Origin: Marinococcus halotolerans DSM 16375
Lineage (GTDB): Bacteria > Bacillota > Bacilli > Bacillales > Marinococcaceae
DNA: 64,000 bases
Direction: 5' to 3'
NCBI RefSeq assembly: GCF_000420725.1
Contig: NZ_ATVM01000013.1
Coordinates: forward strand, 28,813-92,812
Part shown: in pieces, positions 34,667 through 43,267 of the stretch
How the letters are laid out: every line of letters begins with the position of its first letter
Position numbering within the stretch: position 1 is the first letter of the stretch
Position numbers and translations under genes: made by a program
The notes under the pieces: model-generated
What the model saw: the letters and a program-made list of their open reading frames with translations, nothing else
Told to the model about the DNA's origin: nothing
Databases searched by the model: none

Positions 34667-35524
34667 TTACGGCACGCGTGCGACCTTTTTAATATACTGC
34701 TGCACCCGTGCTGCCTCCTCTCCTTTCAACGCAAACCCGCATTGATTCGCAACAAAAGCAGATTCCCGGGCAAACATAGTCATCGCTGTCTGCAGCGATG
34801 CCCAGATACTTTCGTAAGAACCCGCTGCAAAAGTAGATTCCAGTTCTTTCCCGGTCTTGTCCCCCAGGTGCTTTTCCAGATGTTTCGCTTCCTGTCCGAA
34901 ATTTATTGATGTCTTTTTTTCGAGTACCACCTTCCATTGGAGCATTTGCACCAGCATATGGCGGATAATATGAAGATGAGCCTGGGCATAGATCATTTCC
35001 TTGCGCCTCCAGCCTTTTGCCACGTACACAGCCACCCACCAAAACTCATTACAGCATTGCTGAAAGAAAGACTCTCCCGGCATATTTGTTTTGTAGCCCA
35101 TATCTGTGGGAGCAGGAAAATCAGAAGCCGGGTTATCTTTATCCAGCAGACAGCGGGTCAAACCGTCCTGCTTCCAATGCTCATATCTGCCGGCCGCTGG
35201 CTTTAAGGTTAGATCAATGCGATTGCCGTCCTCAAAAAGCATCAGAAAGGCAAATGATTCTCCAGATGGTTCCCGGTATAAATTCATTTCATCCGGCGTC
35301 TGCATAATCAGAATCTCACCAAACACGTCAAGCCAGGCCCGGTCCTTAATCATTTGTTCCATATTTTCCACAAAATAAATAATATCAAAATCGCTGAAAA
35401 GATCAGGACTGCTGCTTTGGGCCGCTGCACGGGAGCCGCTTAGAGCTGCGGCCCGGACCCGTTCATCGTCCCTCGCAGTCTCCATGATCAGCGCCATCAT
35501 AGCTTCAGGTGTGCGCACAGACAT
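34667..35524 (-). CDS. aminoglycoside 6-adenylyltransferase-like protein, ANT(6)/AadK
   Basis: A 285-residue nucleotidyltransferase of the ANT(6) family, which adenylylates streptomycin at position 6. The catalytic start RVRAAALSGSRAA and metal Asp pair in LFSDFDIIYFV are present, as are the downstream ANT(6) segments FGEILIMQTPDEMNLY, DGNRIDLTL, CCNEFWWVAVYVAKGWRRKEMIYAQ and NFGQEAKHLEKHL. The length is that of chromosomal AadK of B. subtilis. No mobile element is adjacent and codon use looks native, so it is probably an intrinsic gene. Actual resistance is untested. It precedes panD by 9 bases on the same strand order (panBCD then this gene), so it may be co-transcribed. Confidence 0.87.
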   Translation of the reverse strand: MSVRTPEAMMALIMETARDDERVRAAALSGSRAAAQSSSPDLFSDFDIIYFVENMEQMIKDRAWLDVFGEILIMQTPDEMNLYREPSGESFAFLMLFEDGNRIDLTLKPAAGRYEHWKQDGLTRCLLDKDNPASDFPAPTDMGYKTNMPGESFFQQCCNEFWWVAVYVAKGWRRKEMIYAQAHLHIIRHMLVQMLQWKVVLEKKTSINFGQEAKHLEKHLGDKTGKELESTFAAGSYESIWASLQTAMTMFARESAFVANQCGFALKGEEAARVQQYIKKVARVP

Positions 35525-35533
35525 GATCTCCTT

Positions 35534-35920
35534 TTAATCCAGTGTCGTCGAAGCCGGCTCATAAGAAAGCATCTGCTGGATTTGATTATGACTGTCAAGT
35601 ACTGCTACCGCCGGCTTGAACTCCCGGGCCGTTTCATTTTCCATTAACGCATACGAAATAATTATGACTACATCCCCAGGCTGTGCCATTCTCGCAGCTG
35701 CCCCATTTAAGCAAATCACTCCGCTGCCCCGGGGTCCTTCAATCACGTACGTTTCCAGTCGGGCCCCGTTCGTATTATTAACCACCTGGACTTTCTCATT
35801 TTCCCACAGATCCACCGCCTCCATCAGATCCCGGTCAATGGTAATGCTTCCTACATAGTTTAAATCTGCTTCTGTAACTACGGCCCGGTGAAGCTTTGAT
35901 TTCATCATTGTACGATACAT
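35534..35920 (-). CDS. panD: aspartate 1-decarboxylase
   Basis: A 128-residue pyruvoyl enzyme that makes beta-alanine from aspartate for pantothenate. The self-cleavage site Gly-Ser lies in YVGSITID (about residues 23-24), where Ser becomes the pyruvoyl group. The active-site [14 protein letters not shown] follows. The ATG at 35920 gives [13 protein letters not shown], which aligns with B. subtilis PanD from the first residue. A GTG three codons upstream overlaps the panC stop. AGGAAGGG precedes. Third gene of panBCD. Confidence 0.95.
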   Translation of the reverse strand: MYRTMMKSKLHRAVVTEADLNYVGSITIDRDLMEAVDLWENEKVQVVNNTNGARLETYVIEGPRGSGVICLNGAAARMAQPGDVVIIISYALMENETAREFKPAVAVLDSHNQIQQMLSYEPASTTLD

Positions 35921-35925
35921 CAGCG

Positions 35926-36789
35926 TCACGCCCTTCCTTTTTGGCCGGGAGAAAGAATAATATTATCGATAAGTCTCGCTCCCGAAAACTGCATCGCTCC
36001 TGCAATAATTACCTGCCCGTCCCATTCCTTTACAGGCCTGAGACCGGGGTACGTTAAAATGTCCATATAATCAATCGTGCCGGAGATGTTGGCTTCCACT
36101 GTATGCTTTGCTTTCTTCAAAATTTCCCCCGGTGCGCAGGAGCCTTCTTCTATCCATAAAGCTCCCTGCTTTAACCCTTCATACAGCCAGACAGCTTCCC
36201 GGCGTTCTTCGCTGGTTAAGTTCACATTGCGCGAGCTCAGCGCCAGGCCATCAGGTTCCCGAACCGTCGGGCCCGTAACAATTTCTGCAGGAAGATTAAA
36301 ATCACGGGCCATATTCGTCAGTACAGCGGCCTGCTGAGCATCCTTCTGCCCGAAGTAGGCCCGAGCCGGCTGAACAATCTGCAGCAGCTTCAGCACCACA
36401 GTTGCCACTCCGTCAAAATGCCCTGGGCGGCTTTTGCCGCAGAGTACTTCAGTTCCTTCATGCACATGCACTCCTGTCTGCATCTCTTCGGGATACATCT
36501 CTGTTGCTGAAGGGGCAAACACTATATCGACTCCCCGGGCTTCAGCGTTTTCAAGATCCTCATCGAGCATACGCGGATACGCCTCGTAATCTTCATTCGG
36601 GCCAAACTGCAATGGATTAACAAAAATGCTCACCACCGCTGCGTCGTTTTCTTTCAAGGTCTGGGCTATTAATGAAAAATGCCCTTCGTGCAGCGCTCCC
36701 ATGGTCGGCACAAATCCAATCATTTCTCCCTGCTGTTTTCGCTCATCGATATGCTTACGAAGTTCATGAATGGCAGAAAATACTTTCAT
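35926..36789 (-). CDS. panC: pantoate--beta-alanine ligase (pantothenate synthetase)
   Basis: A 287-residue cytoplasmic ligase that joins pantoate and beta-alanine using ATP. Motifs are [16 protein letters not shown] (HIGH-like nucleotide-binding), [29 protein letters not shown] and the KMSKS-like region [13 protein letters not shown]. It overlaps the panB stop by four bases, so translation is coupled. Second gene of panBCD. Confidence 0.96.
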   Translation of the reverse strand: MKVFSAIHELRKHIDERKQQGEMIGFVPTMGALHEGHFSLIAQTLKENDAAVVSIFVNPLQFGPNEDYEAYPRMLDEDLENAEARGVDIVFAPSATEMYPEEMQTGVHVHEGTEVLCGKSRPGHFDGVATVVLKLLQIVQPARAYFGQKDAQQAAVLTNMARDFNLPAEIVTGPTVREPDGLALSSRNVNLTSEERREAVWLYEGLKQGALWIEEGSCAPGEILKKAKHTVEANISGTIDYMDILTYPGLRPVKEWDGQVIIAGAMQFSGARLIDNIILSPGQKGRA

Positions 36790-37628
36790 GAAGACCCTCC
36801 CCTGCTAAGATCATTCAGCACAGAGGCGTCCATGGAAAAAGTGTGCCTGTCCTCCGGGAATACTTTCGTTTTCACATCGCTTACGTAGCTCTCAAGGGCT
36901 TCATCAATCTGGGCCTGGACGTTAGTGTACTGCTTAGCAAAGGAAGGGACAAAGCTGTCCCCCCATCCGACAGCGTCATGAAAAACCAGCACCTGACCGT
37001 CAACGCCGGCGCCGGCACCTATACCGATAACCGGAATCGAAAGATGCCTTGCAATACGGGCAGCAAGCTCTCCCGGCACGCATTCAAGCACCAGCGCAAA
37101 CGCCCCTGCCTGTTCGATTCCCTGTGCTTCCTTTATTAACCGCTGTGCTGCTTCTTTTGTTTTCCCTTGTACCTTGTACCCTCCAAGCACCCCGACGGAC
37201 TGCGGAGTAAGGCCAATATGCCCGAGGACCGGTACGCCGGCAGCTGTTAAGCGGTCGATAGTCTCTGCGGTAACTTCATCTCCCCCTTCAAGCTTAACTG
37301 CCTGGGCCCCGCCTTCCTGCATAAGACGCCTCACTGCTGTAAACGTGCTCTCTATAGAGGAATGATAGGTTAAAAAGGGCAGATCCACTACGATAAATAT
37401 GCCCGGGGCTCCCCGGCGTACCGCACGTGCATGCATCACCATGTCATCAAGCGTGACCGGAATCGTGGAATCGTAGCCGTGCACGACCATGCCCGCAGAA
37501 TCACCCACAAGTATCATATCCATTCCGGCTTTTTCTGCCGCCTTTCCCGTCGGAGCGTCATACGCTGTGATCATTGTGATCGGCTCCTGCCGGCCTTTCA
37601 TCTGTTTAAATACCGCCGTGCTTTTCAT
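36786..37628 (-). CDS. panB: 3-methyl-2-oxobutanoate hydroxymethyltransferase
   Basis: A 280-residue TIM-barrel enzyme for the first step of pantothenate synthesis, adding a hydroxymethyl group from methylene-tetrahydrofolate to ketoisovalerate. Visible motifs are MITAYDAPTGKAAEKAGMD, LVGDSAGMVVHGYDSTIPVTLDDM (metal Asp), FLTYHSS, AVKLEGG, GHIGLTPQSV, and VIGIGAGAGVDGQVLVFHD. GCAGGAGGAGAGAG precedes the ATG. First gene of panBCD. Confidence 0.96.
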   Translation of the reverse strand: MKSTAVFKQMKGRQEPITMITAYDAPTGKAAEKAGMDMILVGDSAGMVVHGYDSTIPVTLDDMVMHARAVRRGAPGIFIVVDLPFLTYHSSIESTFTAVRRLMQEGGAQAVKLEGGDEVTAETIDRLTAAGVPVLGHIGLTPQSVGVLGGYKVQGKTKEAAQRLIKEAQGIEQAGAFALVLECVPGELAARIARHLSIPVIGIGAGAGVDGQVLVFHDAVGWGDSFVPSFAKQYTNVQAQIDEALESYVSDVKTKVFPEDRHTFSMDASVLNDLSRGGSS

Positions 37629-37794
37629 CTCTCTCCTCCTGCTTCATTTAAAAAATAAAGAATTATCTGATTTTTTTGCCGGTATGTTCTTCTCGATGCT
37701 TGAGCCGGCTTGTGTTTACACATGTATATTATCTGACGCCCCTGGCATTTATTCAACCGCCGCGACTTCGTTTGTTAAAAATAATTTCCCAATA

Positions 37795-37819
37795 AAAAAT
37801 GCCCTCCGGGAGAGGACAT
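37795..37819 (-). terminator. intrinsic terminator
   Basis: ATGTCCTC/GAGGGCAT (one G-U pair) with the loop TCCCG is followed on the minus strand by a T run. It overlaps the stop region of the gene at 37819. Confidence 0.7.
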
Positions 37820-38232
37820 CAGTAAATATTACTTAAGTCGAGAGAATCTCCGAATGTCTGAATCAGATACCGGCGGATCAAGTCACGGCTGAAGGGGGTT
37901 TCATCCGCTTCACTTCGGGCTTCATCGTCTTTGGCAATAATATGATCTATATGGGCTTTACTGCCATTCACCTTTTGAATAATGGTGATACGGTGGGAAG
38001 GAATATGCTTGAGCTCAAAAGTGAGTTTTCGCTTGTTAATCTTAATATAGCTTTCATGAAAGCCCGCTTCAATATGAAACTTGCGGTCATTTATATTTTT
38101 AAATTCTTCTTCAAGATCCATGAAATAATACATGATTTCCCTCGCCGTAGATTCGATCAGCTGCTGCTCGGGCTGGGCATCAATATTTAAATATTTGCGT
38201 GTTTTGGTGGCGAATGTATTTTCAAAGCTCAT
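37819..38232 (-). CDS. uncharacterised 137-residue protein
   Basis: Not recognised. A soluble protein with an N-terminal helical part (about 1-50, TREIMYYFMDLEEEF) and a likely beta-rich middle (FHIEAGFHESYIKINKRKLTFELKHIPSHRITIIQKV). The C-terminus DLIRRYLIQTFG is helical. Charged residues are mixed and there is no membrane helix. TGAAAGGGGTTAAAATTA precedes the ATG and a terminator follows the stop, so the gene is probably real. It lies just downstream of the Ntn-like gene on the same strand, 46 bases away. Confidence 0.65.
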   Translation of the reverse strand: MSFENTFATKTRKYLNIDAQPEQQLIESTAREIMYYFMDLEEEFKNINDRKFHIEAGFHESYIKINKRKLTFELKHIPSHRITIIQKVNGSKAHIDHIIAKDDEARSEADETPFSRDLIRRYLIQTFGDSLDLSNIY

Positions 38233-38278
38233 TAATTTTAACCCCTTTCATTTACATATTAATATATTTTGTGCCGGT

Positions 38279-38896
38279 TCACACTCCGGGTCTGAACACC
38301 TTTACCTTAGTCTGGACCCTCGTGTTAACCGCTTCAGGAAAAGCCTCCGCAGCCCTCCGGATAAACCACCCGGCAGACTCCCGCACATGCTCCGGGGTAA
38401 TTGTTTTTTTATCGAGCTTTTCATCCAGCTTTTTTCGGAACTCGGTGACCCCTTCTTTATCTTCACCAAAATAAGCGTGATTAACCTCAGGCACCCGGCG
38501 GTCGAACGTATACGGGTTAAACTGCCGGTCTCCTTCATTTGTGCCGACATAGCAGAATGCTACCTGCGGGTTTCCGTTTTCGTCAAACTGCATAATCGCA
38601 GCAGTCATATTTAAGCCGAGCTCGTTCTTCACGGCCAGACTTTCGTCATAAACCAGCTGCATTTTTTTATCAATCGGTTGTACTTTATGTGTTTCAAGCA
38701 TTTCTACAAGCCGGGCCCGGTGGGCGTCTGTTGCCACACCACTCACAGCCAGCAGTGCATTTCCGGCGTCAAATACCTTCTGCGCCTTTTCATCCGCCGG
38801 TCCGCCCTCAAGACTTGCCCCCTTCGAATCCGTGGCGATCATCACAAAAGGATGCCCTTTGGGCGGAACAGCGCTTAATAATAGTCCGGCAGTCAT
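38279..38896 (-). CDS. uncharacterised protein with N-terminal Thr, possibly Ntn-hydrolase-like
   Basis: A 205-residue protein beginning MTAGLLLSAVPPKGHPFVMIATDSKGASLEGG. The pattern, a Thr after the initiator Met, a beta strand and an ATDSKGA loop, resembles the start of proteasome/HslV-type Ntn hydrolases. A later NALLAVSGVATDAHRARLVEML fits the equivalent strand-helix, and TAAIMQFDENGNPQVAFCYVG looks like the paired strand hairpins. A family match is not certain. AGAGGTGAAGGT precedes the ATG. No ATPase partner such as hslU is adjacent. Peptidase or amidase activity is inference only. Confidence 0.6.
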   Translation of the reverse strand: MTAGLLLSAVPPKGHPFVMIATDSKGASLEGGPADEKAQKVFDAGNALLAVSGVATDAHRARLVEMLETHKVQPIDKKMQLVYDESLAVKNELGLNMTAAIMQFDENGNPQVAFCYVGTNEGDRQFNPYTFDRRVPEVNHAYFGEDKEGVTEFRKKLDEKLDKKTITPEHVRESAGWFIRRAAEAFPEAVNTRVQTKVKVFRPGV

Positions 38897-39006
38897 ACCT
38901 TCACCTCTTCTAACATTCCTTGTACCTATTGGTAATTACCCTCTGAGCACACGGGCAAACGTTCCCTGAAAGCACCGCCGTTTTTAACTTTTATAAGAGA
39001 TGGCTT

Positions 39007-39222
39007 TTATTTTTCCGAAAAATCGGCTTTGAATTTTTCGTAGCAAACCTTCCAAAACTCTTCAATACTCAACGTGTCAGCGTTAAATTGAGTACTTGTT
39101 CTGCCGGCCGCGGGAAAAATCGATACGGTTACTATTTTCGGTTCACACTGATACAAATATGAAATACGGCTCCAGCAGTTAAAGGTTTGGCTGAAAACTA
39201 GTTCACGCGCAGTATAACTCAT
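39007..39222 (-). CDS. uncharacterised 71-residue protein
   Basis: Not recognised. A short frame with an excellent ribosome site, AAGGAGATTTCT, directly before the ATG, which is the main evidence that it is real. The sequence MSYTARELVFSQTFNCWSRI is followed by a beta-like stretch KIVTVSIFPAAG and a helical end. There are three Cys residues. It stands alone between an Ntn-like gene and a 330-base gap. Confidence 0.55.
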   Translation of the reverse strand: MSYTARELVFSQTFNCWSRISYLYQCEPKIVTVSIFPAAGRTSTQFNADTLSIEEFWKVCYEKFKADFSEK

Positions 39223-39556
39223 AGAAATCTCCTTCCTGTTTCTTATGGCTCTGCTTTCCCCAGTTGGGTATCCACCTTTATCTTACCCATTTATCACTGC
39301 CTGCGAGTTGTTTTTTATGATTCTGTCTAAAACAGTACTTCTTTCACACATCCATCGGTCGTATGCTCCCGGAAATTCTCCTGAATCCGGCCAGAAGAAT
39401 TCGTGAAATCACCTGTCAGCTGCCCGGCTGTTACCGCTACACCTCCTTTCTTCTTATAATCTACTAATTGCATTTGTGAACAGTTTCAGAGGAACGCCTG
39501 CAAAAAGAACGCCCTGCTTTTGCAGCGCGTTCTCTCTTTAAAAGATCATGAATTAT
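39223..39556. other. intergenic gap
   Basis: About 330 bases. The only structure I see is the terminator at 39502-39532 belonging to the SGNH hydrolase. No gene with a ribosome site was found. Confidence 0.5.
39502..39532 (-). terminator. intrinsic terminator of the SGNH hydrolase gene
   Basis: The stem GAACGC.CTGC/GCAG.GCGTTC with the loop AAAA is followed on the minus strand by a T run. Confidence 0.8.
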
Positions 39557-40369
39557 TTAACGGGATTCCTCTGCCTGCCGGACAGGTGTCTGCTCAAAAT
39601 ACACCTCCATATGTTCGTACCAGATCCGGTAACCCGCACTATTTGGGTGAATGCCGTCCCCAATGTACTTTTCCATCTGCCGGCCGTTCTCTGCTTCCTC
39701 ATAAAAAGGAACAGAAGCGTCTATAAACAAAATTCCTTCACGGCGCTCAAATTCTTCTGTGAGCTGGTCTGCAAACTTCTGATAGCCGGTATCGATCTCC
39801 GGCTCCGCGTTTTCATACGTGATCGCCGGGTTGGGATTCATCACTACTACGACAGCGTCCGGCGCTTTCGTTTTCACTTTCCGAAGCAATTGATGGACAT
39901 TATCAATACTTTGATTGGCCGAAATATCCCGGTAAAAATCGTTTAATATCCCCGTCTCAATAATCACAAGATCCGCTTCTTCAGAAAGTTCGCCATCGAT
40001 CACTCCCCGCTCCAGCATATCCTTTGAAGAATATCCGTTCACTCCGTAATTGTTCATCTCTACATGCTGACCGCCATCAGTAATGCGATGCAGTCTTTTC
40101 TCCAACCGTCCGGCCCACGATTCGCTGTAATGATCCGCGCCGGTGCCGGCAGCTACACTTGACCCAAATACTTCTACAGTGGACGCATGACGGATATCCA
40201 GCCGGTGCTGCAAAAATGAATAAATGTTCATTTCTTCCAGTTCTGAAAGATTCTCATCAGGCGTTTTAGTTCTTTCGTCGCTTTCCTGGAAAGGTCCATT
40301 TGAAGAAACCATCATCCAGAAGCCTCCAGCGGCAGCTGCTGTGATCAGCAGTATAAATCGTTTTCTCAC
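39557..40369 (-). CDS. SGNH/GDSL-family hydrolase, exported
   Basis: A 270-residue esterase/lipase-type hydrolase. An N-terminal hydrophobic segment (residues 4-21) followed by an acidic linker suggests a signal anchor. SGNH blocks are: block I VEVFGSSVAAGTGAD (Ser nucleophile, GSS instead of GDS), block II NNYGVNGYSS (Gly), block III ETGILNDF (Asn) and block V YIGDGIHPNSAGYRIW (Asp and His). The substrate is unknown; acyl groups on lipids or wall polymers are typical. The start codon is GTG with AAAGGAGTTATGACAG upstream. Monocistronic. Confidence 0.87.
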   Translation of the reverse strand: MRKRFILLITAAAAGGFWMMVSSNGPFQESDERTKTPDENLSELEEMNIYSFLQHRLDIRHASTVEVFGSSVAAGTGADHYSESWAGRLEKRLHRITDGGQHVEMNNYGVNGYSSKDMLERGVIDGELSEEADLVIIETGILNDFYRDISANQSIDNVHQLLRKVKTKAPDAVVVVMNPNPAITYENAEPEIDTGYQKFADQLTEEFERREGILFIDASVPFYEEAENGRQMEKYIGDGIHPNSAGYRIWYEHMEVYFEQTPVRQAEESR

Positions 40370-40547
40370 CTGTCATAACTCCTTTTGTCATTTTCGATGG
40401 AGAATTGATCATAGCTTAATATATTCCAGAGACCTCCTGCAAGGCCTAAAGGATCAGTTCTTCCCATTTATCTTATTTTTCTTACAATTGAAGTTATAAT
40501 CCTTGGGCAGTCGGGAAAACCATTACAAAAAGCGAGGTGAATAATCA

Positions 40548-40712
40548 ATGTTAATGGTGAAATGTCCGGAATGCGGACACGAAAACACAGCTTCCATTCA
40601 AATGCCCCCGGAAACGCTGGGCACTGAGGCCAACGTTACCGGAAACGAACAGCCGTGCGAAAACTGCCATGCCTCGATTCCGTTGTCCAATGAAAATCTC
40701 TATTATAAATAG
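40548..40712 (+). CDS. 54-residue zinc-ribbon protein
   Basis: A short gene with AGCGAGGTGAATAATCA before the ATG. The 54-residue product begins MLMVKCPECGHEN and later has EQPCENCHASIPL, so it carries CPEC and CENC pairs spaced by about 28 residues, a typical four-cysteine zinc ribbon, with a His next to the last Cys. Function unknown; such proteins may bind nucleic acid or chaperone other proteins. A second in-frame ATG lies two codons downstream. It is divergent from the SGNH hydrolase gene and convergent with the tRNA region. Confidence 0.72.
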   Translation: MLMVKCPECGHENTASIQMPPETLGTEANVTGNEQPCENCHASIPLSNENLYYK

Positions 40713-40752
40713 GCCAAGACTGTTCTTCTAAACACATACCGCTGGAACAAAG

Positions 40753-40808
40753 AACGACGCCGGGCCGAGGATAGTCCCTCAAACCGGCGTCGTTGGCGTG
40801 GTATGTAT
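40753..40808 (-). repeat. decayed copy of the tRNA-Ala terminator and 3' flank
   Basis: This 56-base segment repeats 40892-40946: the same AACGACGCCGG/CCGGCGTCGTT stem and the same following CGT.GTATGTAT flank, with changed loop bases. The match ends exactly where the encoded CCA of the tRNA begins, suggesting that a second tRNA copy was lost. Confidence 0.65.
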
Positions 40809-40887
40809 CTTGGAATGAATATATAATACCCCATTGTGTTTCGAACGGCAAGTTTTGTAACTAAAAAAAGTACATATGCTGCCAATA

Positions 40888-40932
40888 CAAAAACGACGCC
40901 GGTTGAGAATTAACCCTCAAACCGGCGTCGTT
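40888..40932 (-). terminator. intrinsic terminator of tRNA-Ala
   Basis: On the minus strand AACGACGCCGGTTTGAG and CTCAACCGGCGTCGTT pair through most of their length and are followed by a T run, 13 bases downstream of the tRNA. Confidence 0.88.
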
Positions 40933-40945
40933 GACGTAGTATGTA

Positions 40946-41021
40946 TGGTGGAGCCTAGCGGGATCGAACCGCTGACCTCTTGGCTGCCAGCCAAGCGCTC
41001 TCCCGGCTGAGCTAAGGCCCC
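40946..41021 (-). tRNA. tRNA-Ala (anticodon GGC)
   Basis: A 76-base tRNA with encoded CCA. The acceptor stem GGGGCCT/AGGCTCC contains the G3-U70 pair that identifies alanine tRNAs. The D arm GCTC...GAGC, the anticodon stem CTTGG/CCAAG with loop CTGGCAG (anticodon GGC), and the T arm AGCGG-TTCGATC-CCGCT are all complete. A terminator follows. Confidence 0.96.
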
Positions 41022-41114
41022 ATGTTTTTGCCGTTGAAATATCAGCCGACAAAAAATATTGTACCTCGTCTGTTTCTGTCTGACAAGCCCTTTTTCATGT
41101 TTTTATGCAAATTT

Positions 41115-41146
41115 ATAAAAAAGCCGGCCTGCCGGCGGGCAGGCCG
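41115..41146 (-). terminator. intrinsic terminator of pgi
   Basis: The stem GGCCTGCC/GGCAGGCC is followed on the minus strand by GGCTTTTTT. Confidence 0.85.
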
Positions 41147-41155
41147 AGTTTCTGC

Positions 41156-42514
41156 TTACTCTTCATTCAGGCGCGTTTCAAGCGCCGTCTGTCGTTCTTC
41201 AAATCCCGGTTTGCCGAGAAGCGCAAACATATTCTTTTTATACGCCTCGACACCCGGCTGGTCAAATGGATTAACGCCAAGCATATAACCACTCACAGCG
41301 CATGCTTTTTCAAAGAAATAAACGAGGTATCCGAAGTAATATTCATTCCATTCCGGAATATCAATAATAATATTTGGCACGCCCCCATCCGTATGGGCAA
41401 GAAGCGTTCCTTCAAATGCCTTCTCGTTGACAAATCCCATCGTTTCCCCGGATAGATAATTTAAGCCATCCAGATCATCATCGGTGTTTTTTAATTCCAG
41501 AGCGCTCCCTGCATCCTGGATATGCAGCACTGTTTCAAGCAGATGACGACGGCCTTCCTGGATATACTGTCCCATCGAGTGCAGATCTGTGGAGAAATCG
41601 ACTGCAGCCGGGAACAATCCTTTGCCGTCTTTACCTTCGCTTTCCCCGTACAGCTGCTTCCACCATTCAGATACAAAGTGCATGTGCGGCTCATAGTTCA
41701 CCAGCAGTTCAATAGCTTTTCCCTTCTGGTATGCAGCGTAGCGGATAGCAGCGTAACGGTAGGCCGAATTTTCTTTTACGCTCTGAAGCTTGCCTGCTTC
41801 CATGGCGGCAGCTGCCCCTTCCATCATTTTTTCCACGTCCAGGCCTGCCGCGGCAATCGGCAGAAGACCTACGGCTGTAAGAACAGAATAACGGCCGCCG
41901 ACGTCATCCGGCACGACGAACGTTTCATAGCCCTTTTCATCAGCCAGCGTTTTTAAAGCACCTTTGCTTTTGTCCGTCGTAGCGTAAATTCTTGAAGCTG
42001 CTTCCTCTGCCCCGTACTTATTTTCGAGCCAGTCCCGGAAAACCCGGAACGCAAGAGCCGGCTCTGTCGTAGTCCCGGATTTTGAAATGACGTTCACAGA
42101 AACGTCCTTGCCCTCCACCATTTCAAGAAGGTCATGCATGTAGCGCTGACTGATCTGGTGACCGGCGAAATAAATTTCCGGGCCGTTTCGTTTAGAGCCT
42201 TCGAGCTGGTTGCGAAACGAATGGCTCAAGCTGTCGATAGCCGCTTTTGCTCCGAGATAGGAGCCCCCGATACCGATTACAATCAACACGTCCGAATCCT
42301 TTTTGATTTTTTCCGCTGCCTGCTGGATGCGCGAAAATTCCTCTTTGTCGTATGTATCCGGAAGATCTACCCACCCGAGATATTCTGAACCGGCACCGGT
42401 TTTTTCGTGAATCATGCGATGGGCCGTTTCCACCATAGGCTGCAGCTGCTCGATCTCATGCTCTGATATTTCCTGAGAAATATTTTTGCTATTCACTTCA
42501 ATTTGCTTTGCCAT
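41156..42514 (-). CDS. pgi: glucose-6-phosphate isomerase
   Basis: A 452-residue cytoplasmic enzyme interconverting glucose 6-phosphate and fructose 6-phosphate. The SIS-fold motifs are [21 protein letters not shown] near residue 75, [20 protein letters not shown] near residue 140 and [21 protein letters not shown] (PGI signature, catalytic Arg) near residue 205. The second signature region [22 protein letters not shown] lies near the C-terminus. AAGGGAGGCAGTAATAAT precedes the ATG. It neighbours yugI, as in B. subtilis. Confidence 0.97.
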   Translation of the reverse strand: MAKQIEVNSKNISQEISEHEIEQLQPMVETAHRMIHEKTGAGSEYLGWVDLPDTYDKEEFSRIQQAAEKIKKDSDVLIVIGIGGSYLGAKAAIDSLSHSFRNQLEGSKRNGPEIYFAGHQISQRYMHDLLEMVEGKDVSVNVISKSGTTTEPALAFRVFRDWLENKYGAEEAASRIYATTDKSKGALKTLADEKGYETFVVPDDVGGRYSVLTAVGLLPIAAAGLDVEKMMEGAAAAMEAGKLQSVKENSAYRYAAIRYAAYQKGKAIELLVNYEPHMHFVSEWWKQLYGESEGKDGKGLFPAAVDFSTDLHSMGQYIQEGRRHLLETVLHIQDAGSALELKNTDDDLDGLNYLSGETMGFVNEKAFEGTLLAHTDGGVPNIIIDIPEWNEYYFGYLVYFFEKACAVSGYMLGVNPFDQPGVEAYKKNMFALLGKPGFEERQTALETRLNEE

Positions 42515-42640
42515 ATTATTACTGCCTCCCTTAAATGTGTTTTACTTTTTTCTCCGTCTCTGTAATCCTTCTCTATTATAAAGAAAAACCGGAACGCCCG
42601 CAAAACGTTCTTCAAGTATCTGTACCCGTTTCAACTGTAT

Positions 42641-42669
42641 AAAAAAACCGCCGCTCGAAAGCGACGGTT
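42641..42669 (-). terminator. intrinsic terminator of yugI
   Basis: AACCGTCGC/GC.GCGGTT with a TTTC loop is followed on the minus strand by seven T residues. Confidence 0.82.
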
Positions 42670-42685
42670 CTAAAAACGGGAATGA

Positions 42686-43117
42686 TTATTTCCGTACACG
42701 TTTATTCAGATCTGCCTGGATTTCATTGGATTGCTTCAGCCAGTCTTTTAATTTATCTTCAAGAGTATTAAATCCCTGGGTGTCGTTACTGCTCTGCTGG
42801 GCTGGACGGCCGCTGCTTTTGCTTTGACGCGGTGCCTGGCTCTGCGGACGGCTTTCGCTTTTTTCCGGTGCCGGAAGAGTATCCCGGATAGAAAGAGAAA
42901 TCTTTCCTGATTCCTGATCGACGGATTTGATTTTCACTTTAACTTCATCGCCTACTGAAAGTGCTTCGTTAATATCTTTAACGTAGCCGTGGGCAATTTC
43001 AGAAATGTGAACCAATCCTTGCTTATTTCCGTCGAGCGCAACGAACGCGCCGAATGGTTTAATCCCCGTTACTTTCCCCTCGACGATTGCGCCTACTTCA
43101 TATTGCTGTACTGACAT
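42686..43117 (-). CDS. yugI: S1 RNA-binding general stress protein (YugI/GSP13-like)
   Basis: A 143-residue protein with one S1 RNA-binding domain (about residues 6-78: YEVGAIVEGKVTGIKPFGAFVAL, GLVHISEIAHGYVKDINEAL, VGDEVKVKIKSVD, KISLSIRD). A low-complexity Gln/Ser/Pro linker and a helical C-terminus DKLKDWLKQSNEI follow. B. subtilis YugI/GSP13 is a ribosome-associated general stress protein, and related CvfD is a pleiotropic regulator. Its role in translation under stress is inferred from these. ATAGGAGTTGTTTGA precedes the ATG. Syntenic with pgi. Confidence 0.9.
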   Translation of the reverse strand: MSVQQYEVGAIVEGKVTGIKPFGAFVALDGNKQGLVHISEIAHGYVKDINEALSVGDEVKVKIKSVDQESGKISLSIRDTLPAPEKSESRPQSQAPRQSKSSGRPAQQSSNDTQGFNTLEDKLKDWLKQSNEIQADLNKRVRK

Positions 43118-43203
43118 TCAAACAACTCCTATAACTTTTTATTAACTTTCAAATTATAGCATTATTTTCGGGATTCGGCAATCGATAAACTCAAGGCCTG
43201 TTC

Positions 43204-43233
43204 TTGACAAAAGTCCCGTATGTTCGGTACTTT
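43204..43233 (+). promoter_or_regulatory. probable sigma-A promoter of the NSS transporter gene
   Basis: TTGACA and TACTTT are separated by 18 bases, 35 bases before the start codon. Confidence 0.55.
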
Positions 43234-43267
43234 AAAGGAATAAATTAATTTTAAGGAGGAACCTACT

